The notes: a model not told the origin generated them from the sequence alone. A stretch of DNA of 32,179 bases from Phoronis ovalis (GCA_028565635.1 JAOXYB010016520.1:4057-36235); one strand, 5' to 3'; shown: positions 1 to 32,175, numbered from the stretch's first letter. Made by a program: numbers and translations.

Positions 1-77
1 AAAAAATAGTGCAATAAAGCATAAGCAATAATCTTTTGTCAAAGATAGAATACTAGGGTGTTAGCTTTGGTACCACA

Positions 78-1146
78 ATGGCATCAAATTTGGACAGCAT
101 TTTAGCAGATTACACTGTCAGCCTGATGAAATTTGCAAATATTTTATACAAGTGTTCTCTTTGTGCGAGTGTCCCGGTCATATTAACATCAAAAGATAGT
201 TTTCTGTCACATATGAACAATGTGCATTTGATTCCTCTGACAAAGTGCGAAAATTGTACAAAATGTAAACTGAAATTTGAATGCAAAGTTGATTTAAAAG
301 CACACATGAGAAATACTCATGGTGAGACAAATGATGAGATTTTGTCCAATGCATCTGAGGACAGCAAACAGGATTCTGGGATACAGTGTCCTCAAGAACC
401 GAGTCTGAAATATGTTTTGATACCAAAAGGAAATGAAGAACATAATTTGCAAATATTTAATAAACCCAGCAGTGCAAATAATGAGAAGATTAAACATATA
501 GAAGGTTCAAATTTGAATGAAGTGTCGATAGAAAATGCATATAACTGGGAAGAATCAGAAGGTGAAAGTTTACAGTCAGGGTCACCACGAGGAACTGTTG
601 TGTCCACCTCTGAGTGGTCAAGATGTCATTCTAATCAACAGGAGATTCAGCAGACAAGATTTGGAATTATTGGCGGGAGTTATAATAAAAAAAAACATGG
701 TTTGAGTAGAAAATCGTCTAATGAATCTAACTCATTATTTAATTCAGAAGCAAACAAGCCTGGCAGCGCTCTAGAAAGTTTACTAAAAATGTGCTCAAGT
801 GACGCATTTTCAAAAGCAGCGTATAAACGACCAAGTTTAGAATCCCATCTTTTTGATCCGACAGAATACTTTAAAAAACACCTTAAAGGAGGTGCAGGGA
901 ATAATCAATATTTTAATGAGACCTTGTCATCAGAAAATCCAGGTGCAAGCACATCAATGTCACCTAGGGAAACTGTCAGAAAACATTCAGTGATCGAGAA
1001 TAACCAGTACTTGGCACCTGAGGTACAACAATTATGTTCCTCATCATCAAAAAGAATCAAACTCGTGGAGGAAGTGAGGCAGGATAGTTCTTTAGATGTA
1101 ATGCATATTACCAATCCTCTGAAAACTCTCAAACAGGTCCTGGGTG
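78..1146 (+). CDS. Zinc-finger gene exon 1: two C2H2 fingers and Ser/Asn-rich region
   Basis: The ATG at 78 (context CACAATGG) opens 356 codons and one base, ending at a GTAAGT donor at 1147. Finger 1 has a C-x2-C pair (KCSLC, about residues 26-29), a long loop and H-x4-H (HMNNVH). Finger 2 is regular: C-x2-C-x12-H-x4-H (CTKC to HMRNTH, about residues 60-80). The rest is polar, with Ser-rich stretches and short basic clusters such as KKKHG and KRIK that could act as nuclear localisation signals. If the donor is ignored, the frame continues to a stop at 1230-1232, with an AATAAA at 1603-1608. An intronically polyadenylated short form is therefore possible. Confidence 0.75.
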
Positions 1147-4100
1147 GTAAGTTGCTGATCATGGACATTTTGAAAAATGTTTTTGCCGGGTTACATATCA
1201 TAGTCCTGTGTCTGTTTACAAATTTCACCTAACACATCCTTATGTCAACTTAGTTGCAAAATTGTAAGTACTTTGTCATCATGGTTTATACATTTGTATC
1301 CCATTTGTTTAATTATCTGCACAAAAGCATCTGGCGGTCTCCAAGTAGATTCTTCTGGTTAATTTTGATGTAGTCCCAAGCTGCTTATATAAGTTTGATT
1401 TAATGAAATTGTGTCACAAATGAAATGGTTCAATTATAATTATTTTACAATATGTTCATGTCAACAGTAAGAGGCTGTCATGGACCCAAAATTCCAAGCA
1501 TATGGTATTTTTTGAATGAACAATGATAGAATTCTTCTCACGCATGCTGGGAATTCTTGAAACTAGTGGGTCCATCTAGTGCATGTAAATAGTGAAGTAA
1601 AAAATAAAGTGAACTAAGAGAATAATTGTGCTCTTGTCTTTAATATAAACATATAGCTTAGTGAGTGAACATGTAAATGCATTCATCTTATCAAATCCTA
1701 TTTCAAATGACATCATTAATGCTTAAGGATCCAGAAAATTGTAATGTTTAATTTTCATTTTTCCAGAATTGTGTGTTGTTCAGGCAGATGGCTGTATTGC
1801 ACGGGACTCTTTGCTGGAAGCTGTCAGTGAGTTTATTAAGAATGAGTCTGCATTGGAGTGGGGCGGAGTTTGTAACAAGGCAGTTAGAGAAGTTTTCCCA
1901 AATGCTCTGTCTCAGCGTAAAGGAAGATTTAAGAAATATCCTTACAAAGTTAAATTAAGTGAAAAGGTTAATTTAAAATTAGGAAACTTTTAAGAAATGA
2001 CTCTTCATCTGTATAAGATGTCATGTGAGTATGTCGTCAATGCAGCGCAGTTGGTGCACATGCTTTTCATCTCTGTCCAGACTACATAATTGAATTAACC
2101 TGATTTCCACTGTTGCATGTCACCAACTTACACTCCTCTGACATTGAAGTGTAATCTTGTATGCCATTCTTCACTGCTGAGTTTTCAAGCATCATGCAGC
2201 ACATGATGGAGGAATGGTGTAAGGGATTAAAGCTTAGTGACATGAAGGCCATAAAAATTGAAAATTTATGTAATGAATTGTATGGCAATCATGTTTTTTT
2301 ACGCAAATATATCAAAACAATTGTTCGTCAGTTGTTCTATAATAAAGTCTAACTTACAGTACTCAAACTCCATGAGAAAATGACAAGTCAAAAAGGCCCA
2401 TGTCATTTTTTTTGCAAAAGATTTAATATTTAATTCTTAAAAATTAATAGTCCATGCATAAATGTAGTTTCCTCTAACAGGAAAATCAGCACTATTTTGC
2501 ATGCTGCTAATAGGCATCTACATTAATGGCATATTGCTGAAAGATGTTTCACGATGCATTCCTTGACAGTTATGTTCAAGACATATTTCTTTGGAATTAC
2601 ACTCATCCAACTAGTAAAAGATTCAGACAGCTCAGATGTGGAGGATGACCGGCTAACTATTGGGTGCTCATCTTCATACAAAGCATCTCCAAGAAATGTT
2701 GCAACTCAGCACACAAAGCTTTTAGCTGTTCTTCCAGGTATATCAATATCATGTACAACTGTACTGGAAGCTTCAGAAAAATTGAGGAACTCTCAGTAGC
2801 AGCTAACCTTTCACATTTTTATTTTAATTTGTTCACAAAGATTTAGATGATTTGATAAACCCCAGGAGAGTTACTCTAACCAAAATTTCACTGTGATCCA
2901 CCCATTATTGATACAATTTTCTTGGGAATTGTTAATCATGCTTAAAAAGACAGTAGTTGAATCGAAATGTTTTGAACACATAGCTAACCATCTATGGCTT
3001 AAATTCAGGTGAATTTGTGTTTTAATTTACTCCCTTTATTGAAATTAACTGTTTACAGAATTTATTCTTTTGATTGTGTGTACCTAGTGTTAAACTGTTT
3101 CCATAAGTAAACTGCAATTGTTTACTATAACATGGCAGGAAATTTTCCAACTACCAGATCCTAGTCCTAACAGGGTATTGCCAACAATGTGTGGAACTTG
3201 TGCATTATTTTAAATGCTATTTCATGTATTTTAATACTGTTTCTGTTGTTTTTTTCAGAAATCCTAATCAGCACTTCTATTAATGACAAAGTACACCGTG
3301 ACAATCTTTTAGATGTAGTTGCAAGAAAATTTGGAGATCCTACCGTGCGAGATTGGAAGCATGCATGTAATCGTGCAATTAAAAGTCTTTTTACTGTGGG
3401 AATAAGAAGACTAGGAAAATACAAAGAATATCCTTTGTAAAAGAACTTTCAGTTAAAAGCAGCATCTCATCAGAAAATCCCTTAACTGTTGGTACCTGGG
3501 ATGTGTACAACAATATTGTAAAGTTTGCTCAGAAATTCAGAAACTCTCTTTGTTATGCATCAGTTCCACTTGTCACAAAACTTTCGTTACAGCTTGGTTT
3601 CGTTATGAAAACTTTTTTGGGGGGAAAATGACAAGCCATAATTATAGAATGTTTTTTGACAAACTATTGCTTGATTGTTTGAAATTCTTATAAAATGCTT
3701 ACTTGCAGTATAATAATACATTTAGCACTGGTCCACTTTTACTTGTGCAGCGGGGGGGAAGACTTTTAAAAAAACCACAACACCCATAACGTATCATCCA
3801 ATAAATATCATACAACATAATATTATATGTACAATGAATTAGAAACCCATTACTCTTATTTCTTTTATAGAAGTGCCTTTTCATACAACTCAAAGAGGAA
3901 CAGCACTTATGGTATTAGACTGTTAACAGCGTTAACAGCTGCTTCAGTTTGATAATCTGATTTCGCCGAATGCAAAGATCACATTCTTAGTATGTGTTCA
4001 CAGACACGGCAACATCTATCAACATAGTATGTAGGAGTATCTCATTGTTCCTTAATGAATTTACAACCTTAATGTATTTATGTATGCCCTTAACTTTTTG

Positions 4101-5650
4101 TACTACAGTATTCTTTGGTGTGAAATTTAAAGATGACATTATTGAGAAAGGGGTAAGTACTAAACAAAAGGATATTTTTACTGAAGTGTCCATCTACAGA
4201 GTTGGACGTATCTGAAAATGTATAATACGATGGCTATATTAAAGTGTTATGTAGAAAGTAACCAAAAAGGCATGTGAAATTTATATCTCAAGCCTGTAAG
4301 GGAGTGAATATTTTCTGTGTTACTGGAGCGAAAAGCCATTTTCATTTCAGTCCATTTTATGTGAAACTATACAACTTGTTTTTTTCTCATAACACATGAA
4401 CATTTCAAGCACTAAATATTCACGGATGATAGCTACATGACAAGTGGGGTCATATTGTTCCGTTGCAGAATATTTTTCTGTTTCTGATTGGCTTTCATGG
4501 TGTATTCCATATTTATTCCTGAAATCATAAAATGCAAACTCTTTGTTACTTTGGGTTGTGACAAACCTGATTATGTGACATTCAGCTGTTCATAATTTGT
4601 TTTTCTGGTATAGTTGTAGCCGGTGAAATTGTGCGCTGTATTAGCTTTATGTGTGATCTACCAACTTGAAGGAATAAAATGTTAGTGGCACGTTTTGGAA
4701 TTTTGGATAATTTACATCCATGCAAATGTGCCTTTTTGAACTATGTTAGACTCTGAATACATATTAGGTTTGTTATTACTGATGTTATTTGTACGCCATT
4801 ATGGTCCCTTAACTTTTTAACAAGTCTATTTTTATTAAATGATCCATTTTGCATTTTTCAGATAGTGACAGGTTACAAAAACCAAGAGTCGAACAAAGCA
4901 ATATTAGAAAACAAGAAATATGCCACTGCTATGCACACTATTCAACATACACCACCAGATGGCTCTGAACATCATCAAAATACCATTGCAGTCCCATTTT
5001 ATTCTGCTACAGCTGCCATTCAATTTATGGCTAGCAAAATTCCTGAATCGACCACAACTAGCCAAACAGACATGATGAAGCCAAGTAACCTTCAGAATGA
5101 AGTCTGGGTTCCTAGTCTTCAAATTAAAGAGTGCAATTCAGGTGAGAAAATTATTGAAAATAAAGATAATCATTCAAAAATGCAAAATGGCCAGTTGTGG
5201 GCAATGGACTTATCACCAAGTGGACAAAGCTGTAAGCAGCTTATTACCAAGGAAGACTCCAATAACATTAACAGTGTTAACAGTTCCCCACAAAATGACC
5301 AGTATGAAGACTTAAGCAGTGAAAATGTAGTTAATCAGAGCGTGCAAAAATGTAAAACTGAAGTGTCCAATTCCTTGATCATAGATCATAATTCAGAAAT
5401 TGTTCTTGCTCCCACAGTAAAATCAGAATCCGATATCAGTAACGATAATTATGGTGAAACAGCGGAAAAATCTGAGAAACAGCCTTCGCTTCGATATCCC
5501 GGTATTGGCGAGACAAGTTCTACTTTATTTCAAAATTATCTGGACAAATTTGAAATGCAAAAGTTGAAAGAACAATTTGTAGGTGAAAGTGAAACAAAGC
5601 TAGAAGTTAAAACTGAACATATTGATGACGTTTCAGATTCGTGCTTGTGA
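78..5650 (+). CDS. C2H2 zinc-finger protein of unknown function, multi-exon gene with alternative 3' ends
   Basis: I do not recognise this gene. The model joins 78-1146, 2615-2737, 4109-4152 and 4862-5650. Phases agree throughout (exon ends at phase 1, 1, 0), giving 674 codons plus a stop. The protein would have an N-terminal pair of C2H2 fingers (about residues 25-80), then a long low-complexity Ser/Asn/Glu-rich region without other domains. Near the C-terminus are two SUMO consensus motifs, VKSE and VKTE. This composition suggests a nuclear, possibly DNA-binding protein; that is inference. Two further exons (1767-1993, 3259-3440) accept the same phase-1 donor of exon 1 and carry stops, so shorter isoforms ending in a different domain are likely. 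The start ATG has A at -3 and G at +4. The gene converges on dynamin. Exons 1 and 4 are the safest parts; the two small internal exons rest on splice-site and phase logic. Confidence 0.55.
1767..1993 (+). CDS. Alternative terminal exon A of the zinc-finger gene (duplicated C-terminal domain)
   Basis: A polypyrimidine tract and CAG end at 1766. Entered in phase 1 from exon 1, the frame reads about 75 codons to a TAA at 1991-1993. Its core begins ARDSLLEAV, passes W and CNKAVREVF, and ends RKGRFKKYPY. The same pattern recurs in the exon at 3259-3440: RD-x-LL, then W, then C-N-K/R-A-V/I, F, and G-x-x-K-x-YP. That conservation supports real coding. An AATAAA at 2341-2346 fits a terminal exon. Weak donors (AAA-GTTAAA at 1949, AAAAG-GTTAAT at 1967) would alternatively make it an internal exon in phase 0, compatible with 4862. 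The domain has a loose BEN-like look (helical, conserved W and C), but I cannot assign it. Confidence 0.6.
2341..2346 (+). terminator. Candidate poly(A) signal for terminal exon A
   Basis: A canonical AATAAA lies about 350 bases after the stop of the exon at 1767-1993. It is suitable for an alternative 3' end. Not tested against transcripts. Confidence 0.35.
2615..2737 (+). CDS. Possible cassette exon of the zinc-finger gene (acidic Ser/Asp motif)
   Basis: This is an open stretch of 123 bases with an acceptor (CCAACTAG) and a donor (CCAG-GTATAT). It is phase 1 at both ends, so it can be included or skipped without disturbing the frame between exon 1 and later exons. Its product begins VKDSDSSDVEDDRL, an acidic casein-kinase-2-like cluster, followed by a Ser-rich stretch. 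No homology is recognised. The support is splice-site and phase consistency plus composition. Confidence 0.42.
3259..3440 (+). CDS. Alternative terminal exon B of the zinc-finger gene (paralogue of terminal exon A)
   Basis: A strong acceptor (T-rich tract then TTTTTTCAG) ends at 3258. Entered in phase 1 the frame gives about 60 codons to a TAA at 3438-3440. The core starts HRDNLLDVVA, has a conserved W, then HACNRAIKSLF, and ends GKYKEYPL. It aligns with terminal exon A over about 48 residues at the conserved positions, but most other residues differ, so the duplication is old. An AATAAA occurs at 3800-3805. Each copy ends almost immediately after the YP motif, consistent with a C-terminal domain. 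Confidence 0.6.
3800..3805 (+). terminator. Candidate poly(A) signal for terminal exon B
   Basis: AATAAA 360 bases beyond the stop at 3440. It supports an alternative 3' end but is not proof, because the region is AT-rich. Confidence 0.3.
4109..4152 (+). CDS. Possible 44-base exon of the zinc-finger gene
   Basis: The acceptor TTTTTGTACTACAG ends at 4108 and a consensus GTAAGT donor starts at 4153. Entered in phase 1 it reads VFFGVKFKDDIIEKG and exits in phase 0. That is exactly the phase required by the strong acceptor at 4862. It thus links the phase-1 upstream exons to the long last exon. Without it, the 4862 frame needs a cryptic acceptor ten bases downstream (ACAG ending 4871, phase 1). 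Confidence 0.5.
4862..5650 (+). CDS. Zinc-finger gene last exon: polar tail with SUMO motifs
   Basis: A T-rich tract and TTTTTCAG end at 4861. In phase 0 the frame is open for 262 codons to the TGA at 5648-5650. The product is Ser/Asn/Gln/Glu-rich and disordered-looking. It has VKSE near 5420 and VKTE near 5610, both matching the SUMO acceptor consensus, and an acidic C-terminal end. No catalytic domain is recognised. An alternative acceptor ending at 4871 would let exon 1 or the cassette exon join directly in phase 1, skipping the 44-base exon. Confidence 0.7.
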   Translation: MVTGYKNQESNKAILENKKYATAMHTIQHTPPDGSEHHQNTIAVPFYSATAAIQFMASKIPESTTTSQTDMMKPSNLQNEVWVPSLQIKECNSGEKIIENKDNHSKMQNGQLWAMDLSPSGQSCKQLITKEDSNNINSVNSSPQNDQYEDLSSENVVNQSVQKCKTEVSNSLIIDHNSEIVLAPTVKSESDISNDNYGETAEKSEKQPSLRYPGIGETSSTLFQNYLDKFEMQKLKEQFVGESETKLEVKTEHIDDVSDSCL

Positions 5651-6166
5651 GGTTTAGCGCTCAAAATTAGTACCGAAATAGTAGCAGTGTGTCAAGTAAT
5701 TGTAATTGTTTTTTCTATCTTAGTTACAAGCAAAACTAGGTGACCACTATTTCTTTTGGTTCGGTGAATCTAGATATTATTTGAATAGTTTTATAGTGCA
5801 ATACTTTGTAAGCTGTGTTATTAATAGACATACATAAAATGTTTAGCAACTAACCAATTGAAAGCATTTTTTAATTTAATATAGATTCTTTGTAAAATGT
5901 GAAGGAAACACAATTTCTGGAATGTTTATTGTTTGTTGACAGTACAACTTCATGTGTTTTTTATCCATAAACATTACTGATGAAGTTGTGTTTTTACTAT
6001 AAAAACATTTAGTGCTTTCACTTGTATTTCTGCAGATTACTGTAGACAAATATAGCTGTAATATATTGACATTGATAGCCATATTCAACAAGATGTGTTA
6101 AAATGGCATATTTGTGATGACAGTGTTATGTAGACACTTTACGTATAATTACCATGCCATGCCAGT

Positions 6167-6172
6167 AATAAA
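6167..6172 (+). terminator. Candidate poly(A) signal of the full-length zinc-finger transcript
   Basis: AATAAA about 517 bases after the stop at 5650, in an AT-rich 3' UTR. It is the first canonical hexamer that I noticed on this strand after the stop. Confidence 0.4.
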
Positions 6173-6429
6173 TGTAATAGACAATTACTAAATATTCCAC
6201 AGTTATTAATCTATTTTAATCCAATTTCATTTAACAACACTTAAATACATATTTCAAGTGCTGCTGGTGCTTTGTGATATGATTACTTCTAACAAGCATT
6301 TTTTCTAGAATTCAAAATAACTTGATTTGAAGTACAACCGGTGCATATGGTAAACACTTGTCAGTTTAACCTTGGCAATGTATTTTGCTATAATATAAAA
6401 TCTGCTTTTGTTACATCAAGCTCTATATT

Positions 6430-6705
6430 CAAGACGATAAGACCCCTTCAAATTACAGTTTCCCATTTTCTCCACTAGAGGATATGTGAGTTACCTCACC
6501 ATTCAAACAATGTAAAATAAGTTTATTTTATGCATATTACATTTATTCCGATTCAAAAAATAACTTGACAGATAGATATTTCCTAAACCTGTGTGCTATA
6601 TTATCAGTAACTTAAAAAAGTGACATTTTGAAGAATAAAAAATGCATTGAAAGCTACATATACTAATACTAAAATCTTGCAATTCCTCAGTATCCCCTGG
6701 TGGAC
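6430..6705 (+). repeat. Diverged interspersed repeat, copy 1
   Basis: It shares ordered blocks with 15155-15425 in the same orientation. These are an AAGACCC-type start followed by TTCCCATTTT, then an ATTCA-(C/A)-ACAATGTAAAAT block about 60 bases in, and the end block TATCCCCTGGTGGA (identical in both, at 6691-6704 here). Spacing between first and last block is about 270 bases in both. The interior is strongly diverged. The class of element is unknown. Confidence 0.5.
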
Positions 6706-7077
6706 AACACTCAAAACTCTAACTAGAAAGGGACCTACTCTACCCATCTTGATACCATTATAAATATTACTATATTTTTGTTATATGATTCATCTTGCTT
6801 AAACACAAAATATACCAGCTTTCTAATATGTTACAAACATACACGTAGAACTAATTACACATGTGGTCAATGACTGGTCAGTGAAAAATTTTATATGTGT
6901 TGTGACGTAAATATTGCCATACAAGTTTCAAATGGATTATTACTATAAGTAACACACACTGGTTATTCTATATCATTGAATCGAGTGCGACTAGACCAGA
7001 AGTGTCTGGCATATACCTATGCTAAACCTAAAAAAGATACGGAATACACAATTATTTCCAGCATTTACCCAACTGTG

Positions 7078-7083
7078 TTTATT
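7078..7083 (-). terminator. Candidate dynamin poly(A) signal
   Basis: AATAAA on the minus strand, 316 bases past the dynamin stop at 7399. Further minus-strand hexamers lie at 6547-6542 and 6527-6522, so the true site is uncertain. Confidence 0.3.
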
Positions 7084-7398
7084 CTCTGTTGGCACCCAGG
7101 CTTGTTTGATGACACATACATCATACTACTTGATATCACTGGAACTTTCAAATAAGCATAGCAGTATTTTGTGCAACTGTGCATTCGCAAAATATATGAA
7201 AACTTATAAAATATATTTTAAATACAGTGTTTTGATTCAAAATAAAGGAATAAAATCAGTCTTGCAAAATTAAACCACTCCTGAAGACTTATAAAAACTA
7301 TACATGGACACAGTAGTTACACAAAGTTTCGCTACAATTTTTGCACTATTTGATATTTGGATGAAAGATGCTTGGTATGATCTACAATGATTTTGTCC

Positions 7399-29027
<21,629 letters not shown>

Positions 29028-29074
29028 TTTTGAATAATCTTATGGCACCTTCCAAAAATAATGTTTCGTACTTT

Positions 29075-29086
29075 TCAGAAGATCAT
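29075..29086 (-). promoter_or_regulatory. Tiny upstream ORF in the dynamin 5' leader
   Basis: On the minus strand ATG-ATC-TTC-TGA lies about 50 bases before the dynamin ATG, in a CCGCCATG context that also resembles a YY1 site. If included in the leader it could reduce initiation at the main ATG. The transcription start site is not known. Confidence 0.35.
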
Positions 29087-29105
29087 GGCGGAAAACCGGT
29101 TCAAC

Positions 29106-29121
29106 TACGCATGCGTATTGG
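29106..29121 (-). promoter_or_regulatory. Dynamin proximal promoter: NRF-1-like palindrome with abutting CCAAT box
   Basis: TACGCATGCGTA (29106-29117) is a perfect palindrome close to the NRF-1 consensus YGCGCAYGCGCR. It overlaps by one base a minus-strand CCAAT (29121-29117). It sits about 80 bases upstream of the dynamin ATG in locally CpG-richer sequence. No TATA box is evident. This is typical of a broadly expressed gene's promoter; the function is inferred. Confidence 0.5.
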
Positions 29122-30385
29122 GTCATTAAGGTTAACATTGTCCGCTAGATGTCGATAGCTTGCAAGGGGTTGGGAATAATAAACCAAAGTTCTGGTGGGC
29201 CATTCACAGGGAATACTTAACTAAAATGTTTACTGAACCGTACAGCACCATGATGTCACTTTGTGTACAAGTAATGCTCCATGGTTGATAATTCTGGTGC
29301 TGCCGATATTACAGACTTTGGTGCTGATCCACCAAGTTTGTTGTGTCTGAGACTAATAGTAATACAAGTTATGTCAGTTATATTAGTCTGGGGTTGTGTT
29401 GATTAAACAAACAAAAAAAACAAATAATGACTGAACCGGGCTATTACTTGGCTTTATATTAGTTGATGATAATGATTAGATTGCTGTGTGATTATGGAAA
29501 ATACGACAGATGCCATTGTGTTTGTCCTGTTAACAACTGCTTAAATGGGGAGCAAGAGAAGTGTCACCTGGATGGTTTAGGGTAAGGTTTAGCATATCTA
29601 GAATAGCAATAAACAAGCAGAATTAGCTAAGTTTTTGAGACACACTGCACAACACATTCCTTCGCTTATTACACTAGACAAGTTTACATTGCCGGTCATT
29701 TCCTATTCTGTCATAGGATGATAATGCCATTGAAACTTATTTTGTTTCAGTTAATGAAGAATGTCCATCACAAATTGTTCAGCAGTTCCAGGTAACCTGA
29801 TTGAGGAACTGCACTAGATATCACTAGCTACAAGGGTTACTGTGTGCCCCGCAAAAAAGCACCAGTTGTTAGAGCAGGACAATTGAATATCAAGAACCTG
29901 CTATACAGCAGCATACATTTTGAAAGATGGCCCAGGTATGTGCCCCTGCTGCCACCTAATTACTGAGTTTCATCATACTCGTATCTAACTTAAACGGCAC
30001 TTGGGTATTGTTAAAACATTTCTTCAACTACACTGTCCAGTATATACAAGTTTAATACAGTATAATATTTGTTTACAATAAAATTAATGAGAAGATCTAC
30101 AGTGTCCAACACAGATGACAACATAAATTATAATAGACATCCTTAAACCAGTGGTGGTGGTTTTTACGTTACATTTCCCGAATACACATTCTTATATCTT
30201 GCCTATAGATTTAATGTCTGTACCACTTCTGCATATTTATTTTACAGTTGCTACCATGGGTGTCATTATTCTCACAAAAGACGAAAGATTTCATTACCAA
30301 ACTGTTAACTGGTAACAAGCACCACAAGAATGAAACATTGACACAATAATGATAGGAATTCTGTAGTCATCTACAATGATGCAAA
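29122..30385. other. Intergenic region between V-ATPase G and dynamin
   Basis: It holds the 3' UTR of V-ATPase G (minus strand, with AATAAA at 30241-30236) and upstream sequence of dynamin. No further gene or repeat was recognised. Confidence 0.5.
30236..30241 (-). terminator. Candidate poly(A) signal of V-ATPase subunit G
   Basis: Minus-strand AATAAA 145 bases past the stop at 30386. Confidence 0.4.
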
Positions 30386-30562
30386 CTAACTAGTAGTTAA
30401 TTTTAAATTCTGATGTAATTCTGGTTTAATTTCATAGACTACATTAAGAAGCTGGCCAAGTGCCATCTCTTTATTTCTAGAAACATTGACGTTAATATCT
30501 TGAATTTGCATCTTTGTACTCTGGTCTATCTTGGCTTCTGCGTCACCCTTGGAACCCAATAT
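30386..30562 (-). CDS. ATP6V1G1: V-ATPase subunit G exon 3 (C-terminus)
   Basis: Phase-0 entry after TTTACAG. Reads [20 protein letters not shown] through [20 protein letters not shown] to TAG at 30388-30386. Confidence 0.93.
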   Translation of the reverse strand: MLGSKGDAEAKIDQSTKMQIQDINVNVSRNKEMALGQLLNVVYEIKPELHQNLKLTTS

Positions 30563-32175
30563 CTGTAAAGAAAAAAATAATACAAGCACTGTCGTGGGTG
30601 TGTTTACATCATGCGTTCTAAATCATTAAGTGCTGCTAGTCACTATTTATGATGCAGAAACCACTTCTTGCTTCTGTTCAACTTAAATATGTTACTGTTA
30701 ATAGATTATTATGATTAATATCTGAGGGATATGCTTTACTTGTTCTCTATGCACTGCAGTGGAATTCACAAAATATTTATATACATGTTCAATGTATCTA
30801 TGTTTAAAACTGTGGTACATGAATCATGAATAAATTGTAATATTTGAGGCTTACTCAGTCGTAGTTGCCTCCATAATATTACATGTATTTATAGCATATT
30901 TTATGGAAAACAGTGGTTGCATTATAAACCAAAGAGCTGGAGTCATAACATCGGTTATATCAAATAGCAAATACGATACAGAAAACCTATTGATGTATCT
31001 CTACTTGTGTTTATAACTTTTTCAGTTTTGCATAAATATTGTCTGTAAAATGTAAATATTTTGTTGATTGTTTTTCTCACCCTTGTTTCATGGTCTTTAA
31101 ATTGTTTTTCCCTTTCTTGTCTGTAAGCCTGGATTTCTGCATCTGCTTCATACTTAGCTTGTTTAAGTCTCTGAGCCTTACCTATAACAAAACATAGGCT
31201 TTATACGTTGCAACTTAATTTCACTATAATTCACAATGTACAATAAAACTCACCTCATTAGGAACTGGTCACTACACTCAGCTGGTTGAGAACATGCATA
31301 AGTGAACATTATTAGCCTGGTTTATCATCCAGATTTTATTAATGCAGTATAAGCAATGTTATTAATTTACAAAGGGGGCGTGTCTAAAAACACTTCAATG
31401 AACAGAGAAGTGCAGTAAGTCAACATTTACCATAGTAACCAAATTTAAGATATTTGTACTTTTTAAAAAAATAGACTACTCTTTATAAACAAATAAGTTA
31501 AAATGTTAATCTATCATTTAGCACAATTCTGTACTAGGGTACCATAAAGTTCAGTGAAGCTTGACGATGACATAGCATGGTACAGCCTGATCATTAATGT
31601 CACCTGACATCAGAGACTGAAACAGCATGGCTATGCATGTAATAACTATATCAGCCGTACTAACAGATGTACAAATTTATCATAAAATAAAAGTGCAGCA
31701 ACATTCCACAATAAAAACAAATTAGACACTTTCCATAACTGTGAAATTTTAACATTATCCGTGATCGTTACACTTACAGCCGGCATCGGTCACGAAGACG
31801 TAGGTTCTCATCCGTGCCACGGGCTTCTACACAGAAAACACTTTTTTCTGGACAGCACCATTTTTGAAATTCACACTTGTTATTTTGGACACTGCATGAA
31901 TGTCATTCAACAAAAACTGTTAGATTTTTTTTAGCTGCAGGTACCAACCTTACATATGATATCAAGCATTGATTTTTTAGTCACGAGATTTTGGCTGTAA
32001 AACTGATCCATCAAATTTGAAACTGAAATCAACTAAAGATGTCTAGAAAAATATGTGATTTGGTTCTTCGTGAATTTATCTCTTAATACTTACGTTTTCT
32101 GGCTTCTGATACCTTTTCTGCAGCCCGTTTTTCGGCCGCTAATAGCTGCTGAATTCCTGTCGACTGGCTGGCCAT
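30386..32175 (-). CDS. ATP6V1G1: V-type proton ATPase subunit G (complete, three exons)
   Basis: Subunit G pairs with subunit E to form the peripheral stalks of the V1 sector, holding the catalytic head against rotation while protons are pumped into endosomes, lysosomes and vesicles. The spliced product of 32175-32094, 31181-31081 and 30562-30386 is 119 aa; animal homologues are about 118. The N-terminus [20 protein letters not shown], then [17 protein letters not shown] and [13 protein letters not shown], is the conserved family signature of a long charged helix. The C-terminal half ([17 protein letters not shown]) matches the family's LLxxVxxIxPxxHxN pattern. It is predicted cytosolic with no membrane segment. 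It lies on the same strand as dynamin, upstream of it. The promoter is outside the window. Confidence 0.95.
31081..31181 (-). CDS. ATP6V1G1: V-ATPase subunit G exon 2
   Basis: Reads [20 protein letters not shown], then [13 protein letters not shown]. 101 bases, TATAG acceptor, GTGAGA donor, ends in phase 0. Confidence 0.93.
32094..32175 (-). CDS. ATP6V1G1: V-ATPase subunit G exon 1
   Basis: The start ATG is at 32175-32173, four bases from the window edge, with A at -3. It encodes residues 1-27 and ends at GTAAGT in phase 1, splitting an Arg codon. Confidence 0.95.

Larger units (their letters stand above)
5651..7398. other. 3' UTRs of two converging genes and the intergenic region
   Basis: I see no convincing coding region in this stretch. 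It should contain the 3' UTR of the zinc-finger gene (plus strand, to about 6190) and the 3' UTR of dynamin (minus strand, from 7398 down). A minus-strand AATAAA lies at 7083-7078. A diverged interspersed repeat copy occupies about 6430-6705. Confidence 0.5.

Noticed and set aside
905-1228. 107-codon minus-strand frame
   Set aside because: Antisense shadow of the zinc-finger exon 1.
2161-2352. 63-codon plus-strand frame between terminal exon A and the cassette exon
   Set aside because: No acceptor in the right phase and no similarity to the duplicated domain; most likely 3' UTR or intron of the zinc-finger gene.
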